Shown here piece by piece: positions 10,128 through 18,751 of a DNA stretch of 35,472 bases. The notes under the pieces are model-generated. The model was not told where the DNA came from, ran no database searches, and saw only the letters and a list, made by a program, of their open reading frames with translations. Origin of the DNA: Desulfobacteraceae bacterium (GTDB lineage Bacteria; Desulfobacterota; Desulfobacteria; Desulfobacterales; JAABSP01); the NCBI GenBank assembly GCA_011389855.1, contig JAABTM010000020.1, positions 1 to 35,472 of the forward strand, written 5' to 3'. Position numbers and translations under genes: made by a program. Numbering within the stretch: position 1 is the stretch's first letter; every line of letters begins with the position of its first letter.

Positions 10128-10916
10128 CACCTTCCCCTTCAGCCTCTCGACGCTGGTAATGGAGGCGTAGGCGCTGTGGTTGTGGATCGATTCGAAGTTC
10201 TCGGCGCTGACGGTAAACCAGGTGATGTTGTCGTCGGCCTTGAGGCGGGTGGCGATGTCCCGGACGATGTCCTCCACGAACTTGGGGTTCTCGAACCCCC
10301 GTTCCGTCACGCACTTCTCGTCCACCCGCTTTAAAATGGAGTAGACCTCGCAGGAGGCGCACCGCTCCACCAGTTCGATCATGTCCTCCATCCAGATGAA
10401 CCGGTTGAACCGGATGGACAACCGGACCTCCCCCCGCTGGTTGTGGGCCCCGCCTTCGCTGATCTCCTTGGAACAGGGGCAGACCGACGAAATGGGCACC
10501 ACCACCTCGGAGATGAGATCGACGTTGCCGGCGGCGTCGCTGGACCCGATGATGGCGCAGGTGTAGTCCATCAGCCCCGGCGCCTCGCTGATGGGGGCCA
10601 GCTTTTCCATGAAATAGGGAAACGTCACCTCGATGTGGGCCGATTCGGCGTTGAGGTGGGACTTCATCTGGTCCAGGATCATGGCGAACTTCTTCAGGGA
10701 GACCTCCTGGCGGAAGAGATGGAGCATCTCCACGAAGCGGCTCATGTGGGTCCCCTTGTATTTGTCGGGGAGGTCCACGTACATGTTGATGGTGGCGACG
10801 GTGTGCTGCGACCCTTTGGCGCGGTCGAGCACCGTGATGGGATAGCGGAGGTTCTTGATGCCGACCTTGTCGATGGGCAGGTTCCGATGGTCCGGCAGGC
10901 TCTGGATATCGATCAT
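10074..10916 (-). CDS. folE2: GTP cyclohydrolase FolE2 (type IB)
   Basis: FolE2 converts GTP to 7,8-dihydroneopterin triphosphate, the entry to folate and queuosine-type deazapurine synthesis. It tolerates metals other than zinc. The 280-residue product carries the diagnostic block CPCSKEISEGGAHNQRG, and a second conserved stretch near the C-terminus, SAENFESIHNHSAYA. I placed the start at ATG 10916 (MIDIQSLPDHRN) because it overlaps the ttcA stop as ATGA and the sequence upstream in this frame is shadow. The gene is last in asd-greA-rpoZ-ttcA-folE2. Its final 54 bp are shared, in antisense, with the end of dacB. Confidence 0.95.
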   Translation of the reverse strand: MIDIQSLPDHRNLPIDKVGIKNLRYPITVLDRAKGSQHTVATINMYVDLPDKYKGTHMSRFVEMLHLFRQEVSLKKFAMILDQMKSHLNAESAHIEVTFPYFMEKLAPISEAPGLMDYTCAIIGSSDAAGNVDLISEVVVPISSVCPCSKEISEGGAHNQRGEVRLSIRFNRFIWMEDMIELVERCASCEVYSILKRVDEKCVTERGFENPKFVEDIVRDIATRLKADDNITWFTVSAENFESIHNHSAYASITSVERLKGKVLIQDVYDFCETGGETSG

Positions 10917-11644
10917 GGCTTTAGCAGGTATTCCGGCTTGACATGGCGCATGGCCCTGAAGATGTTCCCCTTGATTTTTCGGTTTCTCCGGTAGAGACCG
11001 TTCAGCAACGCTTTGATTTCGCTTCGCTTTGAAACATCGGCACTGGGGCAAGGGTTTTGGAACGCGGGAAATCCTTCGCCCCGGGCAAAGCGCTTTATAG
11101 CATCTTCGTCGCAAAAAGCCAATGGCCTGATGACGGTAAACAGCCCTTTGAAAAACGATTGGGCCGGCAGCATGGTGGACACTTCGCCGGCGTAGAGGAT
11201 GTTGATGAAGAAGGTTTCGATCAGGTCGTCCTTGTGGTGACCCAGGGCCACCTTGCCGCACCCCAGCCCGTCGGCGATCTCGAAAAGCCGCTGCCGGCGA
11301 CGGCGGGCGCACAGAAAACAGGGATTTTCCCGGTTCGCCTCGCTGTGGGCCACGACCCCGAAATCCGTGGCCTCGACCCGGAGGTCGAGACCGAGTGCTT
11401 CCCTGACGAACCGGGACAACGGCTCGCCGTAGCCGCCGCTGAACCCCGGATCGATATAGACCGGGAAGATCTCATAATCGATGGGCGCCCGGGCCCGCCG
11501 TTCGGCCAGCATCCACAAAAGCGTGAGGCTGTCCTTGCCCCCGGACAGCCCCACCACGATCCGATCTCCGTGGGCGATCATGTCATAATGATGAATCGCC
11601 TTGCCCACGGACCGGTTCAATGCCTTGAACGCCGCGCCCGACAC
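10913..11644 (-). CDS. ttcA: TtcA-family tRNA 2-thiocytidine synthetase (PP-loop ATPase)
   Basis: TtcA-type enzymes activate tRNA cytidine 32 with ATP and insert sulfur through a bound Fe-S cluster. The protein has the PP-loop SGGKDS at residues 34-39, the CxxC pair in NPCFLCARRRR (Cys109, Cys112) and a third cysteine in FQNPCPSADVSKR (Cys199), the three cluster ligands expected. TilS is less likely because it lacks these cysteines. The start appears to be GTG 11644, since the family N-terminus (a KALNRSVGKAI-like segment) begins there; the ribosome binding site is weak. The gene follows rpoZ by 13 bp and overlaps folE2 by 4 bp. Confidence 0.9.
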   Translation of the reverse strand: MSGAAFKALNRSVGKAIHHYDMIAHGDRIVVGLSGGKDSLTLLWMLAERRARAPIDYEIFPVYIDPGFSGGYGEPLSRFVREALGLDLRVEATDFGVVAHSEANRENPCFLCARRRRQRLFEIADGLGCGKVALGHHKDDLIETFFINILYAGEVSTMLPAQSFFKGLFTVIRPLAFCDEDAIKRFARGEGFPAFQNPCPSADVSKRSEIKALLNGLYRRNRKIKGNIFRAMRHVKPEYLLKP

Positions 11645-11657
11645 GAAGGATTTCCGG

Positions 11658-11858
11658 TCAGGCGTCTTTTTCGTCTCTGATCTTGACCTTGCCGGCCGCG
11701 ATCTCCCGCAACGCGACCACGATGTCTTCGTTTTTCGGGGAACTGACCAGGTATTCCGAGCCTTCCCGGATCTGCCGGACCCGCTTGGCCACCATATGCA
11801 CCAGCATGAACCGGTTTTCCACCTTCTGGAGGCAGTCTTCTACAGTGATCCGCGCCAT
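11658..11858 (-). CDS. rpoZ: DNA-directed RNA polymerase omega subunit
   Basis: The 66-residue protein is a typical short omega subunit, which helps assemble the beta' subunit of RNA polymerase. It shows the family opening MARITVEDCLQKVENRFMLV, then the conserved helix VAKRVRQI. AAGGAG precedes the ATG by 9 nt. It lies 37 bp after greA, so two RNA polymerase-related genes are consecutive here. No spoT or gmk, common neighbours of rpoZ in other bacteria, is adjacent. Confidence 0.96.
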   Translation of the reverse strand: MARITVEDCLQKVENRFMLVHMVAKRVRQIREGSEYLVSSPKNEDIVVALREIAAGKVKIRDEKDA

Positions 11859-11895
11859 GGCGCTTTCTCCTTATTGATTGTGATTGGAAGATCCT

Positions 11896-12363
11896 TCACT
11901 CGATCTCCACCAGTTCATAGGAACGGCGCCCGCCCGGCGCCTGGAGGACCACTTCGGCCCCCTCGCCCTTGCCGAGAATGGCTTTGCCCAGCGGGGAAGA
12001 GACGGAGATCCGGCCCTGTTCGATGTTCGACTCGTCCGGCCCCACCAGCTGGTACCGGACCTCTTCGCCGGTGTCGATGTTTTCCAGCACCACCCGGCAC
12101 CCGAAGACCGCCTTGTCCTTTGGGACGGAATCAGGGTCGATGATGTCGGCGTTGGCCAGCTTGAACTCCAGCTCGCCGATGCGGCCCTCCAGAAATCCCT
12201 GGCGGTCCTTGGCCGCGTCGAATTCCGCGTTCTCCGAGAGGTCGCCGTGGGCACGGGCCTCCTCGATGGCCTTGATGTTCTCGGGCCGGGCCACGGTCTT
12301 CAGGTGGACCAGTTCCTGTTTGAGGTGATCATATCCCTGTTTCGTGATGGGTACGCGTTGCAA
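11896..12363 (-). CDS. greA: Transcription elongation factor GreA, TTG start
   Basis: GreA rescues backtracked RNA polymerase by stimulating transcript cleavage. The N-terminal coiled coil carries VPITKQGYDHLKQELVHLK and the acidic tip HGDLSENAEFDAAKD. The C-terminal FKBP-like domain ends with SSPLGKAILGKGEG. No ATG or GTG in frame suits the family N-terminus. TTG 12363 does: TTAGGAGT (12371-12378) stands 7 nt upstream and the resulting 155-residue protein matches the usual ~158. The gene begins 44 bp after the asd stop, so it is probably co-transcribed with asd. Confidence 0.95.
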   Translation of the reverse strand: MQRVPITKQGYDHLKQELVHLKTVARPENIKAIEEARAHGDLSENAEFDAAKDRQGFLEGRIGELEFKLANADIIDPDSVPKDKAVFGCRVVLENIDTGEEVRYQLVGPDESNIEQGRISVSSPLGKAILGKGEGAEVVLQAPGGRRSYELVEIE

Positions 12364-12370
12364 TGGTTCG

Positions 12371-12378
12371 ACTCCTAA
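12371..12378 (-). promoter_or_regulatory. Ribosome binding site fixing the greA TTG start
   Basis: On the minus strand TTAGGAGT lies 7 nt before TTG at 12363. It is the only good Shine-Dalgarno sequence in the asd-greA gap, and it decides the start codon. Confidence 0.7.
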
Positions 12379-12407
12379 TTTCTTACTTTGGGTTTCGTTC
12401 TTTTGGG

Positions 12408-13430
12408 TTACAGATAATCGGAGGCCAGCAGCTGGGCGATCTGGACGGCGTTGGTGGCCGCCCCTTTGCGGATGTTGTCCGCCACCACCCACATGTCGAG
12501 GCCGTTTTCGATGGAGATGTCCTTCCGAAGGCGGCCCACCAGGGTCATATCCTGGCCGGCCCCGTCGATGGCCATGGGGTAGACGTCGTTGGCCGGGTCG
12601 TCCACCACCTTGACGCCGGGGGCGTTTTCCAGCAGCGCCCGGGCCGCTTCGGCCGAGAGCGGATCCCGGGTCTCCACATTGACGGCCTCGGAATGGCCGT
12701 AAAAGACCGGCACCCGGACGGTGGTGGCGGTCACGGCGATGCGGTCGTCCTCCAGGATCTTCCGGGTTTCGTTGACCATCTTCATTTCTTCCCCGGTGTA
12801 GCCGTTTTCCTGGAACTTGTCGATGTGGGGAAGGCAATTGAAGGCGATCCGGTGGGGGTAGACCTTCTCCTTGTAATCGAGAAAGTTGATCATGGCCCGG
12901 GTCCCGTCGAAGAGTTCGTCCACCGCCTTTTTGCCGGTGCCGGAAACAGCCTGGTAGGTGGCCACCACGATCCGCTTGATGCCGGCCTTCCGGTAGATCG
13001 GGTTGAGGGCCACCACCATCTGGATGGTGGAGCAGTTGGGGTTGGCGATGATCCCTTTTTTGGTGTAGCCGGCGATGGCGTGAGGGTTGACTTCGGGCAC
13101 GACTAACGGCACGTCGGGGTCCATCCGCCAGGCGCTGGAATTGTCCACCACCACGCACCCGCTCTTTGCCGCCGCCGGGGCGAACCGCCGGCTGGTCCCG
13201 CCGCCGGCGGAGAAGATGGCGATGTCCACGCCCTTGAAGGAGGACTCGGTCAGTTCTTCCACTTCCACGTCGTTGCCTTTGAACCGCAGCCGGCGGCCCG
13301 CCGAGCGGGCGGAGGCCATAAGGCGGAGACCGTTCAGGGGAAAGTCGCTTTCTTCCAGGCAGGCGATCATCTGATTGCCCACCGCCCCGGTGGCGCCGAC
13401 AACCGCCACATTCAATTTTTTCTGCGTCAT
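12408..13430 (-). CDS. asd: Aspartate-semialdehyde dehydrogenase
   Basis: Asd reduces aspartyl phosphate to aspartate semialdehyde with NADPH, feeding lysine/diaminopimelate, threonine and methionine synthesis. The 340-residue protein has the nucleotide-binding start NVAVVGATGAVGNQM and the catalytic cysteine in NPNCSTIQMV (Cys133). Later family blocks include a conserved YQAVSGTGKKAVDEL stretch. AAGGAAGG stands about 10 nt upstream of the ATG. The upstream side is unusual: a 114-bp MITE-like element ends only 33 bp before the start codon, so the native asd promoter may have been displaced or replaced by sequence in the element. Confidence 0.97.
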   Translation of the reverse strand: MTQKKLNVAVVGATGAVGNQMIACLEESDFPLNGLRLMASARSAGRRLRFKGNDVEVEELTESSFKGVDIAIFSAGGGTSRRFAPAAAKSGCVVVDNSSAWRMDPDVPLVVPEVNPHAIAGYTKKGIIANPNCSTIQMVVALNPIYRKAGIKRIVVATYQAVSGTGKKAVDELFDGTRAMINFLDYKEKVYPHRIAFNCLPHIDKFQENGYTGEEMKMVNETRKILEDDRIAVTATTVRVPVFYGHSEAVNVETRDPLSAEAARALLENAPGVKVVDDPANDVYPMAIDGAGQDMTLVGRLRKDISIENGLDMWVVADNIRKGAATNAVQIAQLLASDYL

Positions 13431-13463
13431 GATGTTCGCCTTCCTTCCCGCGAAGATGTAAAG

Positions 13464-13577
13464 CCAATACCCGTGAACGAATTCTCAGTAGAACAGCCTT
13501 CCAGGCTGTTCAAACAGCCTGGAAGGCTGTTTTACGGGTAAAAAACCGACTGAATCTCATTCATTCACGGGTATTGG
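13464..13577. mobile_element. MITE-like element with terminal inverted repeats and target duplication
   Basis: A 19-bp left end (13464-13482, CCAATACCCGTGAACGAAT) is repeated inverted at 13559-13577 with one mismatch. The copies ATGTAAAG immediately flank the element (13456-13463 and 13578-13585), extendable to 11 bp if two terminal bases at each side are shared, as expected for a target-site duplication. The 114-bp interior contains a long palindrome and no reading frame. The pattern fits a non-autonomous insertion, but I cannot name the parent transposase family. It sits between the leuB terminator and asd. Confidence 0.75.
13492..13531. repeat. Nested palindrome inside the MITE-like element
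   Basis: Two 19-bp arms (13492-13510 and 13513-13531) are perfect inverted copies separated by CA. Each arm is itself a palindrome: AACAGCCT, a 3-nt spacer (TCC or GGA), then AGGCTGTT. The sequence can therefore form one long hairpin of 19 bp or two small 8-bp hairpins side by side. Confidence 0.92.
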
Positions 13578-13600
13578 ATGTAAAGCCTGTCCGAAAACCG

Positions 13601-13647
13601 AAAAAACTTCCGACGCCGGGCGGGGTCGCCCGCCGGCCGGAAGTTTT
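13601..13647 (-). terminator. Intrinsic terminator after leuB
   Basis: On the minus strand AAAACTTCCGGCCGGCGGGCG pairs with a complementary arm around an ACCCC-type loop, then runs into GTTTTTTC. It starts 34 bp after the leuB stop and separates leuB from the MITE-like element and asd. Confidence 0.85.
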
Positions 13648-13680
13648 CAAGGACTGGCGTCGAATACCGTCTAAGGTCGG

Positions 13681-14748
13681 TCAGATAGAATCGATGTGGG
13701 CCGCGATCAGATCGCCCACCCCGGAAGTGGAATACCCCATTTTCCCGGCGCCCACGTCCTCGATGTCGTCCCGCAGCGCCTTGATCACGCCGCTCTCGAT
13801 CAGAGAGGCGGCCCGGGTTTCGCCCAGGGTCTCCATCATCAACTGGGCCGCGGAGATCGCCGCTATGGGGTTGATGATCCCCTTGCCCGTGTATTTGGGC
13901 GCCGACCCGCCGATGGGCTCGAACATGGAGACCTTTTCCGGGTTGATGTTGCCGCCGGCCGCGATCCCCATGCCCCCCTGAACCATGGCGCCCAGATCGG
14001 TGATGATGTCGCCGAACATGTTGTCGGTGACGATCACGTCGAACCATTCGGGGTTTTTCACCATCCACATGCAGATGGCGTCCACGTGGGCGTAATCGGT
14101 CTCGATGTCCGGGTACTCGGCGGCCACCTCGTTAAACGTTCGCTCCCAGAGGTCGAAGGCGTAGGTGAGGACGTTGGTCTTGCCGCAGAGGGTCAGCTTT
14201 TTCCGCTTGTCCCGCTTCCGGCAGTAGTCGAAGGCGAACCGGATGCACCGCTCCACGCCCTTTCGGGTGTTGATGGACTCCTGGACCGCAACCTCGTCGG
14301 GGGTTCCGTATTTGAGGGACCCGCCGGCGCCGGCGTAGAGTCCTTCGGTGTTCTCCCGGACCACCACGAAATCGATGTCCGCCGGGCCCTTGTTTTTGAT
14401 CGGGGTTTCGACCCCTTCATAGAGCTTGACCGGCCGGAGGTTGATGTACTGATCCAGGTGGAATCGCAGCTTCAGCAGAATCCCTTTTTCCAGGATTCCG
14501 GGCTTCACCTCGGGGTGACCGATGGCGCCCAGGAAGATGGCGTCGGCTTTTTCCAGGGCCTGAACGGTCCTGTCGGGCAGGATCTCGCCGGTGGCCTTGT
14601 AGTGTTCGCCCCCCAGGCGGTAATCGGTGAAATTGAAGGTCAGGTCGCATTTTTGGGCCGCGACCTTCAGAACCTTGATTCCTTCGGCCACGACTTCGGG
14701 GCCGGTGCCGTCCCCCGGAATCACCGCGATGTTATACGTTTTCGACAT
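13681..14748 (-). CDS. leuB: 3-isopropylmalate dehydrogenase
   Basis: LeuB oxidatively decarboxylates 3-isopropylmalate in leucine synthesis, with NAD. The 355-residue protein has the family start [14 protein letters not shown], the substrate loop [19 protein letters not shown] and [13 protein letters not shown]. The metal-binding part is [17 protein letters not shown], and the cofactor region is [18 protein letters not shown]. Isocitrate dehydrogenase is a less likely alternative given length and the INLRP loop. No leuA, leuC or leuD is adjacent. The 5' end overlaps psd by 17 bp, an odd pairing of leucine and phospholipid genes, and the 3' end is followed by a strong terminator. Confidence 0.92.
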   Translation of the reverse strand: MSKTYNIAVIPGDGTGPEVVAEGIKVLKVAAQKCDLTFNFTDYRLGGEHYKATGEILPDRTVQALEKADAIFLGAIGHPEVKPGILEKGILLKLRFHLDQYINLRPVKLYEGVETPIKNKGPADIDFVVVRENTEGLYAGAGGSLKYGTPDEVAVQESINTRKGVERCIRFAFDYCRKRDKRKKLTLCGKTNVLTYAFDLWERTFNEVAAEYPDIETDYAHVDAICMWMVKNPEWFDVIVTDNMFGDIITDLGAMVQGGMGIAAGGNINPEKVSMFEPIGGSAPKYTGKGIINPIAAISAAQLMMETLGETRAASLIESGVIKALRDDIEDVGAGKMGYSTSGVGDLIAAHIDSI

Positions 14749-15439
14749 GATCGGTCCCCCTTAAATAGGCAAGTATGGATGTCCCCGCCCGGACTTTGTC
14801 TCCCACCGCGACCTCGGGATGGGCGTCGGCGGGCAGATAGACGTCGAGCCGGGAGCCGAGGCAGATCATCCCGAAGCGCTCCCCCCGGGCAACGGCGTCC
14901 CCTTCCCGGAGGCCGCAAACGATGCGGCGGGCCACCAGGCCGGCGATCTGCACAAAGACGATCTCTTCGCTCTCCCCGGTCCGGACATAGACGGCGTTGT
15001 GCTCGTTCTCCCTGGACGCCTTGTCCAGGTTGGCGGAGAAGAATTTGCCGGGATGGTACTGAATCCGGGTCACCGTCCCCTCGCAGGGGATGCGGTTGAC
15101 ATGGACGTTGAAGACATTCATGAAGATGCTGATCCGGAGCCGCTCCCCTTCCAGGTAGTCGGTCTCCGCCACCTCCGATTTGATGACCTTGCCGTCGGCC
15201 GGGGAGACCACCGCGCCCATGGCCGTGGGCGTCACCCGTTCCGGATCCCGGAAAAAGAGGCAGACGAACAGGGTCGCGACCAGAAAGACCAGGGCCGGAA
15301 CGGCCATCTCCAGCAGGGCGAAAATCACCGTCACAAAGGCCAGGGCCGCGATGAGCGGGTATCCGGTCCTGGCGATGGGAACGGCGGTCTGACTCGGCGG
15401 CTGGGGCCAGTCGTACGGTTTTCCTTCTCGGTTTTCCAT
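14732..15439 (-). CDS. psd: Phosphatidylserine decarboxylase proenzyme (short form)
   Basis: Psd makes phosphatidylethanolamine from phosphatidylserine and cleaves itself to create a pyruvoyl cofactor. The 235-residue protein has two or three N-terminal membrane segments (about residues 20-60), then FFRDPERVTP, SPADGKV, NVFNVHVNR and HPGKF. The self-cleavage site is LGSR, Gly195-Ser196 by my count. The length fits the small PSD-A type. I selected ATG 15439 (MENREGKPYDW) over longer in-frame starts because the extension runs through the terminator of tsaB; the ribosome binding site is weak. pssA, often next to it, is not in this window. Confidence 0.93.
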   Translation of the reverse strand: MENREGKPYDWPQPPSQTAVPIARTGYPLIAALAFVTVIFALLEMAVPALVFLVATLFVCLFFRDPERVTPTAMGAVVSPADGKVIKSEVAETDYLEGERLRISIFMNVFNVHVNRIPCEGTVTRIQYHPGKFFSANLDKASRENEHNAVYVRTGESEEIVFVQIAGLVARRIVCGLREGDAVARGERFGMICLGSRLDVYLPADAHPEVAVGDKVRAGTSILAYLRGTDHVENV

Positions 15440-15500
15440 GTCGGCTTTCGTTTGGTCTGTTTTACCTGTCCCGGGTCGCCCCTCCGGTTGCATCGCGTGT

Positions 15501-15537
15501 AAAAAATCGGAGTGCAAAACAGTGGTTTTGCACTCCG
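15501..15537 (-). terminator. Intrinsic terminator after tsaB
   Basis: CGGAGTGCAAAAC (15508-15520) pairs perfectly with GTTTTGCACTCCG (15525-15537) around a 4-nt loop. On the minus strand the stem is followed directly by ATTTTTTA. It lies 65 bp past the tsaB stop and insulates psd-leuB from lon-tsaB. Confidence 0.92.
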
Positions 15538-15601
15538 TTGGGGTCGATCCGGCTATATATATTCGATTGACCCTAACAAAGGGCGGGAAAGCTGTCAATA
15601 T

Positions 15602-16315
15602 CTATGTAGAATGAGGCGCGCCTTTTTTGCCGGGGACAGTCCCGGGCAGCCGGGCGTCGGACTTCCGGATATAGTGGGGCGCGAACCGGACCGGGTCGTC
15701 CGAGTCGTTTTTCGCCAGCCGTTCCAGCCCCATAAAGGCCAGGGTGGAGGCCCGGAGGACGTGGGCTTCGGGTGGCGCGAACCGGGCTTTGTCGCCCAGG
15801 GCCTCCCGGATGACCTGTCGGTAGAGCGCCGCGCCGTTGCCTATGAACAAACAGGGACCGTCCATGGCGGACAGGGCCGCGGCCGGCGGCAGGGCGTCCT
15901 CCGGCGTCTCTTTCCGAAGGATCCCGTCTTCGCAACGGTACCGGCAGCAGAAGACCTCGTTGCGCCGGGCGTCGATCCAGGCGCGGACCGCGCCGTCCCG
16001 GACCGGGGCCTGACGGGCCAGCCCCTCCAGGTTGGAGATCCCCGCCAGGGGTTTGCCGACCGCGGTGCAGAGGCCCTTCAAGGTGCTGATGCCGATGCGA
16101 AGGCCCGTAAAACTGCCCGGTCCCCGGGCCGCGACGAACCCGTCCAGATCGCCCAGGGACCAGCCGGCCATGTCCAGCGCCCGCTGGATCGTCTCCATGA
16201 GATGCCGGGAGTGGGTCTGCCGGCTGACGGCGGTGATCTCCGCCCGAAGGGTCTCCCCCTCGGTCAGGGCGACGCCGAGGCTTTCCGTGGCCGTGTCCAC
16301 CGCCAGGAGCTTCAT
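15602..16315 (-). CDS. tsaB: tRNA threonylcarbamoyladenosine biosynthesis protein TsaB
   Basis: TsaB is the scaffold partner of TsaD in making t6A37 on ANN-decoding tRNAs. The 237-residue protein shows the ASKHA-fold opening LLAVDTATESLGVAL, the conserved HSRHLMETIQ and the family signature RGPGSFTGLRIGIS. Its ATG overlaps the lon stop as ATGA, so translation is coupled to lon. TsaD, TsaC and TsaE are not in the window. A strong terminator follows the stop. Confidence 0.95.
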   Translation of the reverse strand: MKLLAVDTATESLGVALTEGETLRAEITAVSRQTHSRHLMETIQRALDMAGWSLGDLDGFVAARGPGSFTGLRIGISTLKGLCTAVGKPLAGISNLEGLARQAPVRDGAVRAWIDARRNEVFCCRYRCEDGILRKETPEDALPPAAALSAMDGPCLFIGNGAALYRQVIREALGDKARFAPPEAHVLRASTLAFMGLERLAKNDSDDPVRFAPHYIRKSDARLPGTVPGKKGAPHST

Positions 16316-18705
16316 GGGGCGGATTCCGCCTCCGCTTCCTTGAGGGTCAGATCGAGCACCTCGTCCATGTTCCGGACGGAGACGAACCGGAGTTTCCGCT
16401 TCACGTTCATGGGGATCTCCGACAGATCCTTCCGGTTCTTGTGGGGTATTATCACCGTCTTGATCCCGCCCCGGACCGCGCCCAGGGCCTTTTCCTTGAG
16501 ACCGCCGATGGGCAGTATCCGGCCCCGGAGGGTGATCTCGCCGGTCATGGCCACGTACTGGTCGATGGGGCGACCCGTCAGCGCCGAAATGAGGGCCGCG
16601 GCCATGGCCACGCCGGCGGAGGGGCCGTCCTTGGGGATAGCGCCCGCCGGCACATGGATGTGGATGTCCACATTTTCAAACAAACTCTCCTCGATGCCGA
16701 AGTCGGCGAGGTTTTTCCGGGCGTAGGAGACGGCGGCCCGGGCCGACTCCTGCATCACCTCCCCCAACTGGCCGGTTATGATCAGATCCCCCTTGCCGCC
16801 GATGAGGGATGCCTCCACGTAGAGAACCTCGCCCCCCACCTGGGTCCAGGCCAGGCCGGTGGCCAGCCCCACCTGGCTCTCCTCCTGGTCCATTTCGGGG
16901 ATGTACTGGGCAACGCCGAGGTATTTGGAGATGTTGTTCTTGGTGATGGTGTACGGCCCCTTGTCCCCTTCGGCGATCTTCCGGGCCACCTTCCGGCAGA
17001 GGGTTCCGATCTCTCGTTCCAGGTTCCGCAGCCCCGCCTCGGAGGTGTACTCGGTGATCATCTGGTACATGGCCCCCGGGCTGATGGCGATGTTTTTGGG
17101 CTTGAGGCCGTTTTCTTTGATCTGCCGGGGCAGCAGATGGGTTTCGGCGATGATCTTCTTCTCTTCCTCGGTGTAGCCCGACAGATGAATCACCTCCATC
17201 CGGTCGTAAAGGGCCGAGGGGATGGTGTCGGTGAGGTTGGCCGTGAGAATGAACATCACCTTGGACAGATCGAAAGGCAGGTTGAGGTAATGATCGCTGA
17301 AAGCGACGTTTTGCTCGGGATCCAGGGCCTCCAGAAGGGCCGACGACGGGTCGCCCCGGAAGTCGGAGACGAGCTTGTCGATCTCGTCCATCATGAAGAC
17401 CGGATTGTTGACGCCGCATCCTTTGACGCCCTGGATGATCCGGCCCGGCAGGGCTCCAATATAGGTGCGCCGATGGCCCCGGATTTCGGCTTCGTCACGG
17501 ACCCCGCCAAGGGAGATCCGAACGAACTTCCGCTTCATGGCCGTGGAGATGGCCCGGCCCAGGGAGGTCTTGCCCACGCCCGGCGGACCCACGAAACACA
17601 GGATCGGCCCCTTCATGTCGGGGTTGAGCTTCCGGACGCTCAGGTATTCGAGAATCCGGTCCTTGATCCGGTCGAGGCCGTAGTGGTGCTTGTCCAGCAC
17701 CGCCTTGGCCTTTTTGATGTCGAGCATGTCCTTGGTGGACTTGTTCCATGGGAGTTCCACCAGCCACTCGAGATAGGTGCGGACGATGGAGGATTCCGCC
17801 GAATCGGGGTGCATCCCCTCCAGCCGCTTGAGCTGCTTTTTGGCCTCCCCGTCCACCTCCCGGGGCATTTTGGCCTTCTTGATCTTCTTGCCGAACTCCT
17901 CGATCTCCTGGATCTTGTCGTCGTATTCCCCCAGCTCCCGGTGAATGGCCCGGACCTGTTCCCGCAGATAGTAATCCCGCTGGCTCTTGGAGATTTCGTC
18001 CCGAACGTCGGACTGGATCTTGGCCTGCATGGCGGACAGTTCCATCTCCCGGGAGAGGAGGTCGTTGACTTTTTTGAGCCGTTCGGCCGGATCGACGATC
18101 TCCAGGAGCATCTGGGCTTCTTCGATCTTGAGCTTCAGGTTGGAGCCCACCAGGTCGGCCAGCTTGCCGGGATCGTCGATGCTCTCCAGGATGGCCCCCA
18201 CCTCGCCGGTCAGTTCCCCCCGCAGGGCCAGTATCTTCTCGGAGTGTTCCCGGACGTTGCGCATGAGGGCTTCGGTCTCCATGTCGGCCTCTTCCGGAGA
18301 AAACTCGGGAATCAACTCCACCTTTACCCGGTACCAGGACCGCTTCCGGGTGTAGGTGTCGATCCTGGCCTTGGAGATCCCCTGGACCAGGGCCTTGAGA
18401 CGGCCGTCGGGGAGCTTGAGCATCCGCAGCACCCTTCCCACGGTCCCCACGCCGTAGATCTGCTCGGGCTTGGGATCTTCGAGGGTGGTGTCCTTCTGGG
18501 TGGCCAGAAAAATGTAGCTGTCACGGGCCACGGCTTCTTCCACCGCGCGCACCGATTTTTCCCGACCCACGAACAGGGGCAGCAGCATATCCGTAAAGAT
18601 GACCACATCCCGGACCGGCATCAGGGGCATGTTGTCCGGGATGTCCTCTTCTTTGTCCTCTTCTTCGATGATGCTGATCAAATCGTCATTGTCCGTTTCA
18701 GCCAT
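16312..18705 (-). CDS. lon: ATP-dependent protease Lon
   Basis: Lon degrades misfolded and short-lived regulatory proteins in the cytoplasm as a hexamer. The 797-residue protein has the N-domain opening PLMPVRDVVIFTDMLLPLFV, Walker A GPPGVGKTSLG and Walker B VFMMDEIDK. The C-terminal protease domain has its Ser-Lys dyad at about Ser696 (DGPSAG) and Lys737 (PIGGLKEK). GGATGGAGGG precedes ATG 18705. It leads a two-gene unit with tsaB. The promoter I see is of the sigma70 type; no sigma32-like sequence is obvious here, unlike upstream of htpG. Confidence 0.98.
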   Translation of the reverse strand: MAETDNDDLISIIEEEDKEEDIPDNMPLMPVRDVVIFTDMLLPLFVGREKSVRAVEEAVARDSYIFLATQKDTTLEDPKPEQIYGVGTVGRVLRMLKLPDGRLKALVQGISKARIDTYTRKRSWYRVKVELIPEFSPEEADMETEALMRNVREHSEKILALRGELTGEVGAILESIDDPGKLADLVGSNLKLKIEEAQMLLEIVDPAERLKKVNDLLSREMELSAMQAKIQSDVRDEISKSQRDYYLREQVRAIHRELGEYDDKIQEIEEFGKKIKKAKMPREVDGEAKKQLKRLEGMHPDSAESSIVRTYLEWLVELPWNKSTKDMLDIKKAKAVLDKHHYGLDRIKDRILEYLSVRKLNPDMKGPILCFVGPPGVGKTSLGRAISTAMKRKFVRISLGGVRDEAEIRGHRRTYIGALPGRIIQGVKGCGVNNPVFMMDEIDKLVSDFRGDPSSALLEALDPEQNVAFSDHYLNLPFDLSKVMFILTANLTDTIPSALYDRMEVIHLSGYTEEEKKIIAETHLLPRQIKENGLKPKNIAISPGAMYQMITEYTSEAGLRNLEREIGTLCRKVARKIAEGDKGPYTITKNNISKYLGVAQYIPEMDQEESQVGLATGLAWTQVGGEVLYVEASLIGGKGDLIITGQLGEVMQESARAAVSYARKNLADFGIEESLFENVDIHIHVPAGAIPKDGPSAGVAMAAALISALTGRPIDQYVAMTGEITLRGRILPIGGLKEKALGAVRGGIKTVIIPHKNRKDLSEIPMNVKRKLRFVSVRNMDEVLDLTLKEAEAESAP

Positions 18706-18751
18706 GGGCCCTCCATCCTTTCGATCTCTTCGCGTAAACCATAAACAATCA

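Noticed and set aside
15541-15573. Imperfect inverted repeat GGGTCGATC...GATTGACCC with an AT-rich centre
   Set aside because: Only 9-nt arms with a mismatch and a long loop; it falls between the tsaB stop and its terminator, so an operator role is not supported.
16441-18744. 767-residue frame opposite lon
   Set aside because: Same mirror effect; lon motifs on the minus strand are complete and the antisense product has no recognisable domain.
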